Shown here piece after piece: positions 26,901 to 35,657 of a stretch of DNA of 64,000 nucleotides. The DNA comes from Oscarella lobularis. Lineage: Eukaryota; Porifera; Homoscleromorpha; Homosclerophorida; Oscarellidae. The notes beneath the pieces are model-generated. The model did not search any database and was not told where the DNA came from. It saw nothing but the letters and a program-made list of their open reading frames with translations. The DNA lies in assembly GCF_947507565.1 (NCBI RefSeq), contig NC_089189.1:992001-1056000 (forward strand), written 5' to 3'. The position numbers and the translations under genes were made by a program. Numbering within the stretch: position 1 is the first letter of the stretch; the number at the start of each line of letters is the position of its first letter.

Positions 26901-27935
26901 CAATGGCTTCAATAGCACCAAGCCTAATGGAGACAACCTCGGTCCGTCGCCCGGTTCGATTAGCGTGAAAATTCACATCGAGCTCATTAACGATCACGCC
27001 CCCGTTTTGACGTTCGTCGGACTTACCGTACCCGAATCCTGTGTGTCAGTCCGCCCAAGAGAATCGAGAAAGAAGCGTGATGCTAAAGAAACTGAAATTA
27101 GTCAGCCAAAACAACAGGAGAGCATGGTGCAGTCGAAGAAGGTGGAATCTATGCCATCGGTAAGAAAATCCGAGGCTACTATAAAGAGCACCCAATAGTG
27201 AAGCGTTTTGTTTTAGTCTCCCCAATTGGCTGGAGTCGGATTTTTCAACTCGAGCGACGGTCACTTCGTCGTCGGATCCACCATCGCCTTGCAATTCTCC
27301 GAAGAGACGAACAAGCCCGTTTTGAGTCATCCGTCTCTTCTGAAGCAGCTAATTCGATTCCATCCGCAACACTTGGACGATCTCCATCACGTCGGAGTGT
27401 GGAAGGACGGGCGCACGTTGCTCGTCGCCTTCCCTCGAGCTTCGTCTGAAAACGCGATTCCGATTGTCCGCGGAGATATCGTCATTTCTATCGTATCGCC
27501 TGCTCGTAAGTCGCTTTTAGGCGAATGTCTTCATCTTATCTTGATGTTCTTTTTGGATCAGGATATTGTGATGGTGGAAAATGCTCTGACGGAATTTGCC
27601 GAGCGGGAGGAAACTCCGCCTGCCTCCGAGCCTCGTATCGCACCGACAGCTTGGACTCCTATTCCATACTGGACGATAGCGTCATCTCTTCTTCAGGCGG
27701 AACGTCTTCTCCCGTCTCGACAGATTCTGAGATTGTAGCTGCTACGACCGAAGAGTGCTCTTACGGATCCTGGACGACGAATCTCGTCTACGTCCTGATG
27801 TTCGTCATTGTCGTTGCGGTGATGTTTGTGATCGTTTATTGGACGATCCTTGGCAAGAAGACGTAAGTGTCTGGCAATCTTTTCTGTAATTTGTATCTAA
27901 CGATTTTGCTTTTTAGCGTCAAATCTATCAAATAA
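94..27935 (+). CDS. Giant multidomain type I membrane protein with an N-terminal LLTP (vitellogenin-like) module; 5' incomplete
   Basis: I read 29 exons: 94-328, 388-631, 695-18737, 18950-20771, 20834-20998, 21059-22033, 22086-22202, 22259-23769, 23832-23894, 23948-24066, 24126-24239, 24296-24405, 24459-24549, 24609-24705, 24802-24893, 24944-25027, 25077-25226, 25286-25400, 25453-25556, 25615-25672, 25728-26078, 26130-26428, 26491-26569, 26619-26675, 26732-26827, 26881-27159, 27217-27505, 27562-27862 and 27917-27935. All phases join without a stop, giving 8,692 residues. The first exon starts in phase 0 after an acceptor, so the signal peptide lies upstream of the window. Domain order is LLTP N-module and helical repeats (about 1-585), helix-rich region with Gly tracts (about 585-2110), Cys-containing region (about 2110-2310), 28 FN3-like repeats (about 2310-5325), a propeller-like insert, two more FN3-like repeats (to about 6086), Calx-beta, cadherin, EGF/TSP3, Cys-rich DUF4215-like and cadherin-like repeats, then a TM helix (about 8660-8685) with a roughly ten-residue tail. 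Basic furin-like clusters occur near nt 855, 4830, 6561 and 18670. Function is unknown. By inference it is a cell-surface lipid-binding, adhesion or receptor protein. Confidence 0.85.
2862..3060 (+). repeat. Poly-glycine (GGC/GGT)n tracts with SSPT-ALT-TSP linkers inside the coding exon
   Basis: An uninterrupted run of ggc/ggt codons at about 2862-2888 encodes nine Gly. A second, longer run at about 2931-2993 encodes about 21 Gly, and a short third run follows near 3026. Each is followed by a similar Ser/Pro/Thr-rich linker (SSPTMALTSSPTSP, SSPTTALTPTSP, SSPTTASPGD). The whole block looks like triplet expansion plus duplication of a 40-80 bp unit. It separates two helix-rich parts of the protein and is probably a flexible linker. 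Allele length is likely variable. Confidence 0.85.
3090..6560 (+). other. Helix-rich region followed by an unassigned beta-rich region of the giant protein
   Basis: From about 3090 to 5400 the translation is a long series of amphipathic helices of 15-25 residues with regular F/I/L/V spacing (for example VGEGVPEIVSLTGNINDVL), comparable to apolipoprotein-type or spectrin-like helices. The region also continues upstream of the Gly tracts from about 1980. Two basic clusters near 4830-4890 (FRRRRREIS and RLRREID) could be processing sites. From about 5400 to 6540 the pattern changes to alternating beta strands with VAYRTD and VTVGKNVVGF style repeats, possibly a propeller, and ends at RSKRQ (6561), a good furin-type site. 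I do not recognise a named domain in this block. Confidence 0.5.
7150..18480 (+). repeat. Array of about 30 FN3-like repeats of roughly 100 residues each in one exon
   Basis: Each repeat has the pattern (I/V)D.TPP..G.V.DG....D.DYQ, then L.A.W..F.D.ESGI..Y.W.IGT..G..D, then G..YY.TV.A.N.AGL, then SDG. I count 28 starts from RTAPVKG (about 7160) to IAGYVYDG (about 15855), then two more at PVAGEVYDG (about 17840) and PVVHFVRDG (about 18165). The conserved Trp, Tyr and Gly-Leu spacing fits a fibronectin type III-like beta sandwich. Repeats differ strongly in sequence, so the array is old. Cys pairs appear in some repeats only (for example about 7805-7860 and 13090-13210). Confidence 0.8.
16190..17800 (+). 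other. Non-FN3 insertion (propeller-like plus short Cys-rich segment) within the FN3-like array
   Basis: After the 28th repeat the translation switches to CRQVPIEMCFSAETYDGYRF and then to a series of short beta strands (VANLQYVAFVWERDTSRVQV, LVVVVYNDKLLFF, DRIAVSSANGEWNLFSF) suggestive of a beta-propeller. It ends in a Cys-rich stretch with CRQCADG and CTTCAQSQC before half of another FN3-like repeat. Gene structure does not break here, because it is all one exon. Fold assignment is a guess from strand periodicity. Confidence 0.4.
18950..20771 (+). other. Exon 4: Calx-beta-like domains, one cadherin-like repeat and the start of a Cys-rich GCC2/GCC3-type region
   Basis: The exon opens in phase 0 after gcgtag. 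The strings VEFTEIEPSI, RVDVTENDDARGVVEFVSDETTAIESDGGVVSVPVVRRRG and ILNYPE/VNDTIPEDIEEFTLEL carry the usual Calx-beta pattern (V.F....Y.V.E..G.V.V.V.R.G ... I.DD..PE..E.F.L.L). I see about three such domains. INDNAPVF followed by IYRVAASDADPGLNGLLRYNI is a cadherin repeat. The end (YSCPPGQFSNTSFLPCDDCPLDTYQ) begins Cys-rich ephrin-receptor-like modules, which continue in exon 5 (APCAPGYYAMGHGLEPCQPCPKG). Confidence 0.75.
21059..23769 (+). other. Exons 6-8: TSP3-like and EGF modules, cadherin repeats, and Cys-rich DUF4215-type repeats
   Basis: Exon 6 reads DIVDNCPLDANTDQSDGDGDGRGDACD, a thrombospondin type 3 Ca-binding repeat. Two EGF-like stretches follow (REINETIECDCSLGRGGARC and VDECETNDCAAGSTC), then two cadherin repeats with DENDKTPTF and DATDDDAGTNAMITYAI. 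Exon 7 is one EGF module (DTDECASSPC...). Exon 8 has a Cys-rich domain and then at least three copies of CGNG..E..EECDD.N...GDGCSS.C..E.GY.C, the motif of DUF4215/Myxococcus Cys-rich repeats. Basic clusters RKRRD and RHRRS lie near 22850-22875. Confidence 0.75.
23832..27935 (+). other. Exons 9-29: cadherin-like repeats, transmembrane helix and very short cytoplasmic tail
   Basis: Twenty-one small exons encode repeats with NDHAPNV, INVNDRPVLLLNG, VVNDRPILRLG and INDHAPVLTF boundaries, each followed by a VTFTEG/DPD block. This is a cadherin-like or CSPG-like repeat pattern. Intron sizes are mostly 46-65 bp. One intron (26079-26129) appears to use a GC donor. The penultimate exon carries a Ser/Thr-rich stalk and then NLVYVLMFVIVVAVMFVIVY, a convincing membrane helix, followed by WTILGKKT. 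The last exon adds VKSIK and a stop at 27933-27935. The cytoplasmic tail is about ten residues, so signalling would need a partner or be absent. Confidence 0.8.
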
Positions 27936-28166
27936 CTCTGACGTGCACCATTCTAACGTTTCTTTTGTCTATCTTTTGCTCTTTGTTTTGTTCGTTTGCT
28001 GGCTGGCCTTGCTCGTGTCTCGCTTTCAACGTCTTACAATTTATGGCTGATACATGTCAAGAATACGACAGCCCAGAATGAAATCGTCAAAATTCAATAT
28101 ATATACAGTAAGAAAAAGGGATATAAAATATTACGACTAAACTAAAATATTTATTCTGAAGAACTG
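27936..28166. other. Convergent 3' region between the giant gene and the CARD-Death gene
   Basis: This short AT-rich stretch holds the 3' UTRs of two genes that face each other. On the minus strand an AATAAA poly(A) signal lies at 28155-28150, only 12 nt beyond the adaptor stop codon. For the plus-strand gene I see no AATAAA. TATAAAA near 28122 and the surrounding AT-rich DNA are the only candidate signals. Confidence 0.5.
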
Positions 28167-28799
28167 TCAAGTTTTTTTAAATGCCTTCTTCATTTGCCCA
28201 CCGCAGCCCGCCTTCTCGCAAGCTCGAAATAGAATGTCGACAGTCGCCTCGTCTCCCTTTCGTCTGTGCCAGTCTTCGAGTAGATCGAGCAAGCGATGGC
28301 GCAATTCCCTCGGCTGTTTCTCGCGAAACTCTTCCAATTCAGCCGCGGAGTAGCGCAAATATCGACCAATCGATTGCCACTTATCGCGCGCTAAATCAGC
28401 AACGACGTCCAGATGATCTGACGTCACTTCTGCAACGGCGTCGTCGTCGTCGTCTTGGCAACGTTTTCGTCGCTTAGGCGACGAAATCGGCTTCTTTGTC
28501 GCCGTCAAGGTTCGTTTCGCGCTCTCGCCACATAGTTTGTCCCAGATGTGCGGCTGCTTGTCCTTTTCGTCGCGTAGAATGTCGAGGAAGGTTCGTATGC
28601 TGTTCGGAGGCTTTCTCGTCATGACGTCGACGAAGTACGACGCTTGTTTGCGTCGTGTGCTCTTTAGAATGGCCAGTTCGTCCCGTTCTTCGTCGCATAA
28701 CACGTCGGCTGCATACAGAGAGTCGATGTATAATGAGGGATCAAGTTCGTTGAGAAGAAAGGGCCGGTGTTTACGCAGATTTCTCGACAGATTGGCCAT
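28167..28799 (-). CDS. CARD plus Death domain adaptor, CRADD/RAIDD-like
   Basis: A single open frame of 210 codons is read from Met at 28799. Residues 1-85 (MANLSRNLRKHRPFLLNELD, then YIDSLYAADVLCDEERDEL and IRTFLDILRDEKDKQPHIWDKL) show the six-helix pattern and terminal W.KL of a CARD. A basic linker with SPKRRKR and an acidic run follow. The C-terminal part (LDVVADLARDKWQSIGRYL, then LRHRLLDLLEDWHRRKGDEATVDILFRACEKAG) is a Death domain with the conserved W..IGR.L and LL..W motifs. CRADD links death-domain receptors or PIDD to caspase-2 through these two domains. The frame stays open upstream to an ATG at 28877, which would add 26 residues. I prefer 28799 because the CARD starts there. Confidence 0.82.
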   Translation of the reverse strand: MANLSRNLRKHRPFLLNELDPSLYIDSLYAADVLCDEERDELAILKSTRRKQASYFVDVMTRKPPNSIRTFLDILRDEKDKQPHIWDKLCGESAKRTLTATKKPISSPKRRKRCQDDDDDAVAEVTSDHLDVVADLARDKWQSIGRYLRYSAAELEEFREKQPRELRHRLLDLLEDWHRRKGDEATVDILFRACEKAGCGGQMKKAFKKT

Positions 28800-29578
28800 A
28801 CAGTAGGGACTCGATCCAGTCCCGGATTTGTCCTGATTCTCGTCGCCAAGTCTCCTCCGTGCTCTCGCAGACGACAAGGAGCCAGTGAAACGTCTGTTTT
28901 TGTCTTGAATTCGCTATGGGACTGACGATACCCCAAATGGGGGCCCTCTCCCTAGCGTTTCCGACTGCCTGGGCTGGAGCAACGGCTTGAGACAAGCACG
29001 AAAGGTCACAGCTAATCAATCGATTGACGGTAGGTTCATCTACGACCACGCTCATTCAGACTATCAGATGAAAATCAACACTCGATCGTTCTAGAAGGTA
29101 TATATGCATATATGCGTACCTTCAGTCTTTGCCACTCGCTGTAGTTTGCTGTGGAGAAACTAAGTAGGTTCTTGTAGCATACCATATAGCAATGGAGGCA
29201 CATCAGACGTAATCAGCCAGCAGTTAGTATATGCATTAGGTCGATTCCTAACGTACGCACAGGGCCACTTTCACTCGCATCTTACTGCGCTCTTTGCGGT
29301 TTTCGTCATGACTGCGCGTACTGCACGTGCCACTCGGACGATGGCGTCATTGTCTCAGCCTCAATCTGGTGGTTGATGACAATCGGCGTTTAGGCCAGAT
29401 AAGACTAGTTGAGACCACATGTTTAGACCACATTTCTTACGTTTATTGAAATTAATGTTCAAGAAAGAACAATAGGCATCCGCTTCCTATCGACTGATTC
29501 TTGGCAATCTCACTCTAAAAGCGACTGTCGCTGAAGCTCTCGTTTCATTTTTTGCTTGGTTACAAAAAGAGAATTTAG
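28800..29578. promoter_or_regulatory. Divergent intergenic region between the CARD-Death gene (minus) and the MASP-like gene (plus)
   Basis: About 780 bp separate two start codons that point away from each other, so the region probably holds both promoters and the 5' UTRs. A perfect 14-bp palindrome, atatatgcatatat, lies at 29100-29113. It could serve as a TATA-like element, or as an Oct/POU-like site because it contains ATGCAT. Open frames from 29055 and 28936 on the minus strand look like chance or upstream ORFs. I see no other gene here. Confidence 0.4.
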
Positions 29579-32068
29579 ATGCGAACGTTTTTCAAAGCTG
29601 TCGCTCTTCTACTTTCACGTACAGACTATATTTATGAATGCCTCCGTAGACGTTTTTATGTGTTTAGTAAAAGTTCAAGTTTGCCTCTCGTTCCACAGCA
29701 GCTGGCCGGAGTTCCAACAGGTTCCACTTAGAGAAGTTTTCACAGCGCTTGAAGGCGACCTTTCATTCCGAAATGATGGAAACGAATCAGAGCCGGTTGT
29801 GTGGCAAATTCGCCTGCCCGTTGGCTATCACATTGAGATCTACTTCGATCTTTTCCAACTGCCGTATAGTGAGCATTGCATAGGCGTTGATTTCGTCATT
29901 TTAAGCACTCAGAGAGGTTCGCACGTGCAGTCAATCTCTATACCGGTTTTTGAGGTGTTTGTATAAAGGCTATCATCGCTGCTTTTGCGGAGATCTATCA
30001 AACGGCCCCAGAGATTCACTTATTATAAGTGAACACGTTGTCAATGTATCCTACTACGTGGTTCCTTACTATGAAGAGTCGATGGGGTTCAGAATGCGGT
30101 ACCGCGCATTTGGTAAATTTCTCTGGTGGAGGATCGAAGGTGATCTTTGAAAAAGAATCTCTCTATAGACGTCGACGAGTGTAGCAGCCGCAACGGTGGC
30201 TGTTCACATTTTTGCCACAACTCCATCGGAAGCTACTACTGCTCGTGCCCTTTCACCCACCAACTGGGTAGTAATAGAAAAACCTGCCTCTCGGTCTCGG
30301 CGTACGTACTCCGAGTCGGCCAAAGTACATCATACTAAAATCAGTAACGCTGTAATTGAACGCTGTTTTTTTCTAGATTGCTCGCACAATATTACAGTTG
30401 ATCCTGAACGCAGCAGGGAAGTGATAGGGCCCTGGCATCTCGCAAACTTTACAAAGAATCTAAACTGTGATTGGGCGATTTCATTTCCTCTTGACTACAA
30501 AATTGAACTTCGCTTTACGGAAGACAACGCGGATGATCGTCTAGCAGAAGCCCACTGTCCTTACGAGCCCAAAGTACGTGATCATACTGAGCGTCGTCTT
30601 ATTTTACAATTAATATTGTAGACTGCTAATAAAGGCGGCGTCGCATACATTTACTGTGGATCATCAGCAGAACTTTTGGATTTCAATTCGTCTGAGAACA
30701 CTATAGCCTTTCGCTTCCTTATCGACAACAGAACGATTTTCGGAGGATTCCGTGTACAGCATTACGTTATTTGTAAGACTAGACGAGAGGCTCACAACGG
30801 CCGCATATAGTAAACGTAGTGTCAGCCCCTCCCTGCAGCGACCCGTCAGTGCCTGAAAATGGCGGGAAAGAAGGATCGGACTATGACGTTGGAGCGTTTG
30901 TGCATTACTACTGCGATAAAGGTTATAAATTACGCGGATCCGCCGTTATTAAGTGCAATGAAGATTCTACGTGGAATGGCACTCGACCGCGCTGCTACAG
31001 TAAGATGTCTTATGGGGAAAAAATCCTCCCACTTTGCTGTCTTGATTTGCGCCTTTTTGTTTATAGGAGTATCGTGCCCAAATCCAGGCAGGCCCAATCA
31101 CGGTACGACGACGTCAAACGGCTTCTACTATAAAGACCAAGTTACGTCGACGTGCGACGAATACTATGAAAGAGCGTACGGAAATTATAAGAGAAACTGC
31201 ACAGAAGACGGCACGTGGTCAGGAGAACCGCTCACGTGCAGACCAAGTAACGGCACAGAAAGAGAAACCGCCTATCTTTTTTTGCGTTAAATTCTCATAC
31301 ATAGAATGCGGAAAGAAAACTCTTTTTTCCACCAGAAGAGGAAGGGTGAGCTATGCAAAGCATCCTTGGATCGCATTGCTCTACGACGATCCGTGCGTAA
31401 AGCGCAATTGCGCGTTCTGCGGCGGTGTCGTTATTAATGAAAAGTTTATCCTGACGGCGGCTCCATGCGCTCGTGGGAAGAGTCAGCGAGAGTTTGTCGT
31501 TCGACTGGGCGTGCACTATCAAAATGGCACTGCCATGGGGGCACTGTCGTGCAAACCCAAAGATGTTCATTATCCCGATCTTGGCGGCGACTTACTGCTA
31601 GTAGAGATCGCCAACTGCACGCCGACGGGCGGCGATATCGTGCACGCAGAGATAGTGTTATCGGAGTATATTCGACCCATCTGTTTGCCGGACGAGGCGC
31701 ATTGGCCTTCTTCGTACGGCAAGATCCAAGTGATCAGATGGAGCGAACAACGAAATTTGACTCTTGCTGCACCTTTCAAGTTACGACGCTCGTACTTGAC
31801 GGTGGTAAAGAGAGACACGTGCCGAGTTCGCTTTGCGAAAGAGCAACAAGACTTTGCCGAGGACGAGTTTTGCGCGTCTGTGTACAGGGGAAGGAAACCG
31901 TGCACCGGAAAATCGGGCAGTCCGGTTGTGGTGAAAAATCGTGGGAAGTTTGTCGTTTTGGGAATCGGCAGTCGGAAGGAGGTGTGCGGAAAAGGCAGTT
32001 ACGGCATTTACGGTGATGTTTTGCATCACCTTGAATGGATCAAGGAAACTTTGAAATATGAAGATTAG
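29579..32068 (+). CDS. MASP/C1r/C1s-like mosaic protein with a degenerate serine protease domain
   Basis: Nine exons fit in phase: 29579-29618, 29680-29916, 29969-30112, 30169-30324, 30377-30573, 30622-30772, 30820-30999, 31067-31246 and 31305-32068, giving 682 residues. Exons 1-2 join into a signal peptide (MRTFFKAVALLLSLCLSFHS). The order CUB1, Ca-binding EGF (DVDECSSRNGGCSHFC), CUB2, two sushi/CCP modules (PENGG...CDKGYKL and CPNPGRPNHG) and S1 protease equals that of MASPs. In the protease domain the activation site is RVSYA instead of R-IVGG. The His57 position is Pro (LTAAPC, residue 482). Asp102 is kept (GGDLLLVEI, 524). The Ser195 region is GKSGSP (Ser 632 kept, Asp194 is Lys), and the Asp189 position is also Lys. 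It should be proteolytically dead and is more likely a secreted binding or decoy protein. It stands in tail-to-tail orientation to the decarboxylase gene. Confidence 0.85.
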
Positions 32069-32852
32069 AATTGATTGTTGTCTGCTGTCATTTCCTTGTG
32101 TCAATGTCTAGTCTTCACGTGCGCTGTGAGACCCGGATTTTTTCTTTCACCTAAAACGTGCTATGATGCAAACTAGTACCGGTAAGACGTTTGTGTCGGT
32201 GTACGTGCACTCTATTTTGACCAGGGTGAGCCGCAGTTCCCTCGAGAGTTCTTTTTTTGACAAAAATACGCTATGTGGGATTCAGATCTCCTTGCTACAG
32301 TTGAAAACCGAGCCTACTCGCTTACAGATGTTTGCTCGAAGTAGCCAGTTCGTAATCCTCGGTGCGCGTGAGTTGGGGGCCCCCGTAAGGGCTTCCGAAG
32401 CTCCTGACCGTTTCTCTTAATTTCCACGCCACGAGAGATACTGCAGTTACATTCATGCGAGGGATGAAACAGACGTATTCGCCTGCAGACACGCCAATTT
32501 CATGATATAGAGAGGGAAACAATTCCAGTTCGAAGAAATTTCTTTGAATGCACTAAAAAATCATTTCAATTCTACACCGCTTCTGCTCGTTTGGGCTGAG
32601 CTGACCGAAATCTCTCTTGGTGGACAAACTGTAGCCTTCGGTGCACAGACTCTCGAGCAAATTATCCGGCCAATTCTTGAGGCCAGCGCTACCCTTGATC
32701 GATATATTTGGTTACGTATCTATCAAAGTCTGCGTGCAACAACAAAGGGGAGACGAAAAGCGTAATACCATCTCTAGCTGCTAGCACGAACTATTATCGG
32801 CAGGCAGCAAAACACAACAAATTCACTGTCAAGTCGAAAGCAAAGGCCACTA
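32069..32852. other. Intergenic 3' region between the MASP-like and decarboxylase genes
   Basis: No supportable gene is seen. The DNA is shared with 36400-37189 with small indels (ctcctgaccgtttc and ccttgatcgatat appear in both). It contains the 3' flanks of two converging genes. Confidence 0.5.
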
Positions 32853-35136
32853 TTAGTTTGGGGAATGTTCTTCGTGCGCTTTCAGTATTTCTTCAGCTGT
32901 ATCCCTGATGACTCCCCAGGCGAATTGTAAATCGCTTTCGGTGGTTTGAGCAGCGTTAACCGAAAATCGCAAAGCGAATATCCCCCTCACATCTGCCCAG
33001 CCGATCAGCAATTTTCCTGACTTGTTTAGCCGAACGAACAATTCTCTGTTCAATTCGTTCTCGCCCTGAGTACAGAAAACGGACGCAAAAATCGGTTGCT
33101 AATAAGGCGGACATGCTAATGCTAACTTTTAGTTGAAAACAGACGAGTCCGAAATGAGGCTTAGCAGCAATTCTAAAGCGTTCATCGTCGGCGATATAGG
33201 ACTGCAGTTTCCTTGCGAGCTCGACGGTCTAACGAGGAGAAAATGAGGTCGTGGGTAGGACTTGATTAAGTACTCGTATAAGTGCTACTTGTCTGATGAT
33301 CTTCTGGAGACCAGAAATTCCGTAAAAACGCAAGACGATCCACAATTTGAGCGATCGGAATTTAGTGCCGAGAGGCACCTGCCAAAGCTGAACGGCCATA
33401 AAAAGAGTGAGCTACTCATCGAGATCCCTTATACAAATTACGTTATAGTCTATGACTTTGTCTGAAAAGCAAAAATTCGTATAAAGATTTGCGGTGAACG
33501 AAACAATATTTTCACCTGATTCTTCCTCTGAAGGCCTCGAATATGTTGGCCTTGCGCCGCTATCGAGGCCTTCCGTAACGGCCTTTCTGTTTTTGACCCT
33601 TCATTAATTATTAAATCGATGAATCAGTTTTTTCCGAAAGCGCCATTATTTAATTAATCGACGCATTATACCACATGCAAGAACATCCCGTCGAGGTAAG
33701 AAGCATTTTGTGAGCGTTGAAATTGAAGGAATCGCTAAACTGAAAAAAAATCGTCAATTGCGTGCGCACGTGTGCTCGCTTTGCTTCTATACCTCCCAGC
33801 CGTCTGCGTAGTGTCTGAACTCAGGACATATGAACGCGCTTCCCGCGTACGCAGCGTCGATGTGCAACCACGCATCGTATTCCTGACCTACAAACTACTG
33901 TATTGCATTCGTGAAAACTTGGGGCGTCGCAGTAAGCTCACAGAGAGGCCCAATCTCAACGAGGTTATCGAATGAGCAAAATTCCGTTGTTCCCAGAGTT
34001 GCGCAGACCTAAAATTATCGTAAATATTAACAAAACTATTTATCAATTAATTAATTGAGACATACAAAGAAAGGAGTCAGCCCAGCTTGAAGATCCTCTT
34101 CAATTGCTTTTTTGAGGCTTTCCCCTCTGAGCGAAAAATCGTCGTCTGTCGGCAGTGTACGATATCGCACTCCGGCAATCATGCAGCATTTTTGAAAAGC
34201 AGTGTGAACCTCAAGGATGGTACGTGCAAGCACGGTCTATACTGAAACGATTATTTTAGGTACGTATTCAGAAGCGTAGGCAATGAGTTTCCCCGCCGCT
34301 TGTTGTTCTGACAAATCGCGCCGTTTCTCTCGAAGTTTGAAGGCCGCTCTTTTTCGAGCAGCCAGCACAGCGACCAATATCGCTTCTGTAGCTGAACCCT
34401 TGATAGTGCGAGAAAATAAAAATGAGCGCAAACGCGGGTTCATGCACCGTGGGTACTTGAATGACTCCGGCGCCGCTTTGCAGCTTTCCTTCGTCGTCTT
34501 TTGATAGGAAAGCTCTTGGTAGGTTCAGCGCCTTTCCTACAATCATATGACAGCTAATCAGTTTCTAACTAACTGAATCACGCCGAAATTTTAATTAATT
34601 AATAGTCTGAGCTGTCTCGACTAATTAATATTGTTTATTAGCGTAGCAGAAATACCCAGCCAATCCATTACGAGTGTTTCAAGTTCCGAGCAGGCTGGCG
34701 CCGAACGCTATATAATAAATAGATGTGAACCGAGCCCATTGCACCGTACGCGCGTGCCTCGCTCACCCACATGAATTGCACGACCCCAAGCCCTTCGCTA
34801 AGCATTTCTCCAAGAGCAGAAGGAAAGGAAAACCCCAAAGGAAAAAAGCCGTGAAAATGAGGATTCACCGTCGCTTGAGGCAACTGCGAACGTCGCAGCT
34901 AAGCTTACACGCCGAGCAACGGACTTCAATCTTACTCCAGGAATGATGGCGCGATCGATGTCTTTGCGAATGTCGTCCCAACTTTCAGGCAGCTCGGGTG
35001 CTGAGTCCGGCAGCAGCTCAGATAGATAACCCGGCGTAAGGTTTGTCCAAGGACGACGTTGTGGAGCTGTCATATGATAGTCAGCGATAGCGTCAACTAT
35101 CTCTTTCCCTCGACGCCTAAACTCTTCGATGTCCAT
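32853..35136 (-). CDS. Aromatic-L-amino-acid decarboxylase-like enzyme, copy 1
   Basis: Fourteen exons (minus strand: 34936-35136, 34767-34883, 34656-34707, 34457-34536, 34264-34398, 34066-34209, 33942-34008, 33793-33887, 33672-33739, 33516-33598, 33442-33461, 33289-33387, 33127-33228, 32853-33065) join without stops into 491 residues, the usual size of group II PLP decarboxylases. Hallmarks are [20 protein letters not shown] at the start, [42 protein letters not shown], the cofactor-stacking His in [24 protein letters not shown], and the PLP lysine in FNFNAHKML. The mobile-loop exon reads WVKNRKAV...PTYS. These enzymes decarboxylate DOPA, 5-HTP, tyrosine, tryptophan or histidine. The substrate cannot be read from the sequence. 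One exon is only 20 nt. Confidence 0.9.
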
Positions 35137-35657
35137 TACTTCTTCTTGTACTTGTAGCAGAGTAGGCCTAACGCACTTCAGTTGTTTACATTTTTACCAG
35201 ACTACATATCTACGGCTCTGGCGTCGCTAAGAGAAGCGACACGGAGATGCAGTCGGTCTTGCTCGCACTCTTGCACGTCCTTCGAACGGGAGTGAGGCAG
35301 AGAGCCCGAGACGACGAGAAGAAAGCCAAGAATGAAGCCTAATCGATCACCGCGTTCGACCGATTGTAAAGGAAATCCGTGGTTCGACGTGAGAAGACCA
35401 TGGAGGCATTTATCAACATCTACTGTATATAGATGCGGAGGGAGATTTTCCTATTGGTTGCGCCCACGGTCGATCTCCAGTAGTTCAGGGCCATATCCGG
35501 CTCTAGTGTGTAGGAGGACTCGTGTGGTGCAAAAACGAAAGACTAACACGCGTGACGTTTCAGGGAACATTAGGGAAAGGGGAAAAGACAACACGTCATT
35601 GTTTTGTTGAAAGAAATCGTCACGCCGAGCCATTCATCGCTCAGAATCGATTCAGAC
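35137..35657. promoter_or_regulatory. Divergent promoter region, decarboxylase copy 1 and relic ZNFX1 5' end
   Basis: This is the counterpart of 39420-39885. It contains aaaaacgaaag at 35531-35541 and gggaaaggggaaaa at 35573-35586. The first carries an IRF-type AANNGAAA core. The relic ORF downstream may therefore still have a promoter. Confidence 0.35.

Noticed and set aside
28771-29055. 94-codon minus-strand ORF upstream of the CARD-Death gene (contains FHWLLVVCEST)
   Set aside because: It is in another frame from the adaptor, has no recognised domain and no clear splice to the CARD. It is possibly an upstream ORF.
29634-29966. Start of the MASP-like protein at ATG 29634 without an intron
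   Set aside because: The two-exon reading 29579-29618 plus 29680 onward gives a clearly better signal peptide and correct phase, so the unspliced start is not needed.
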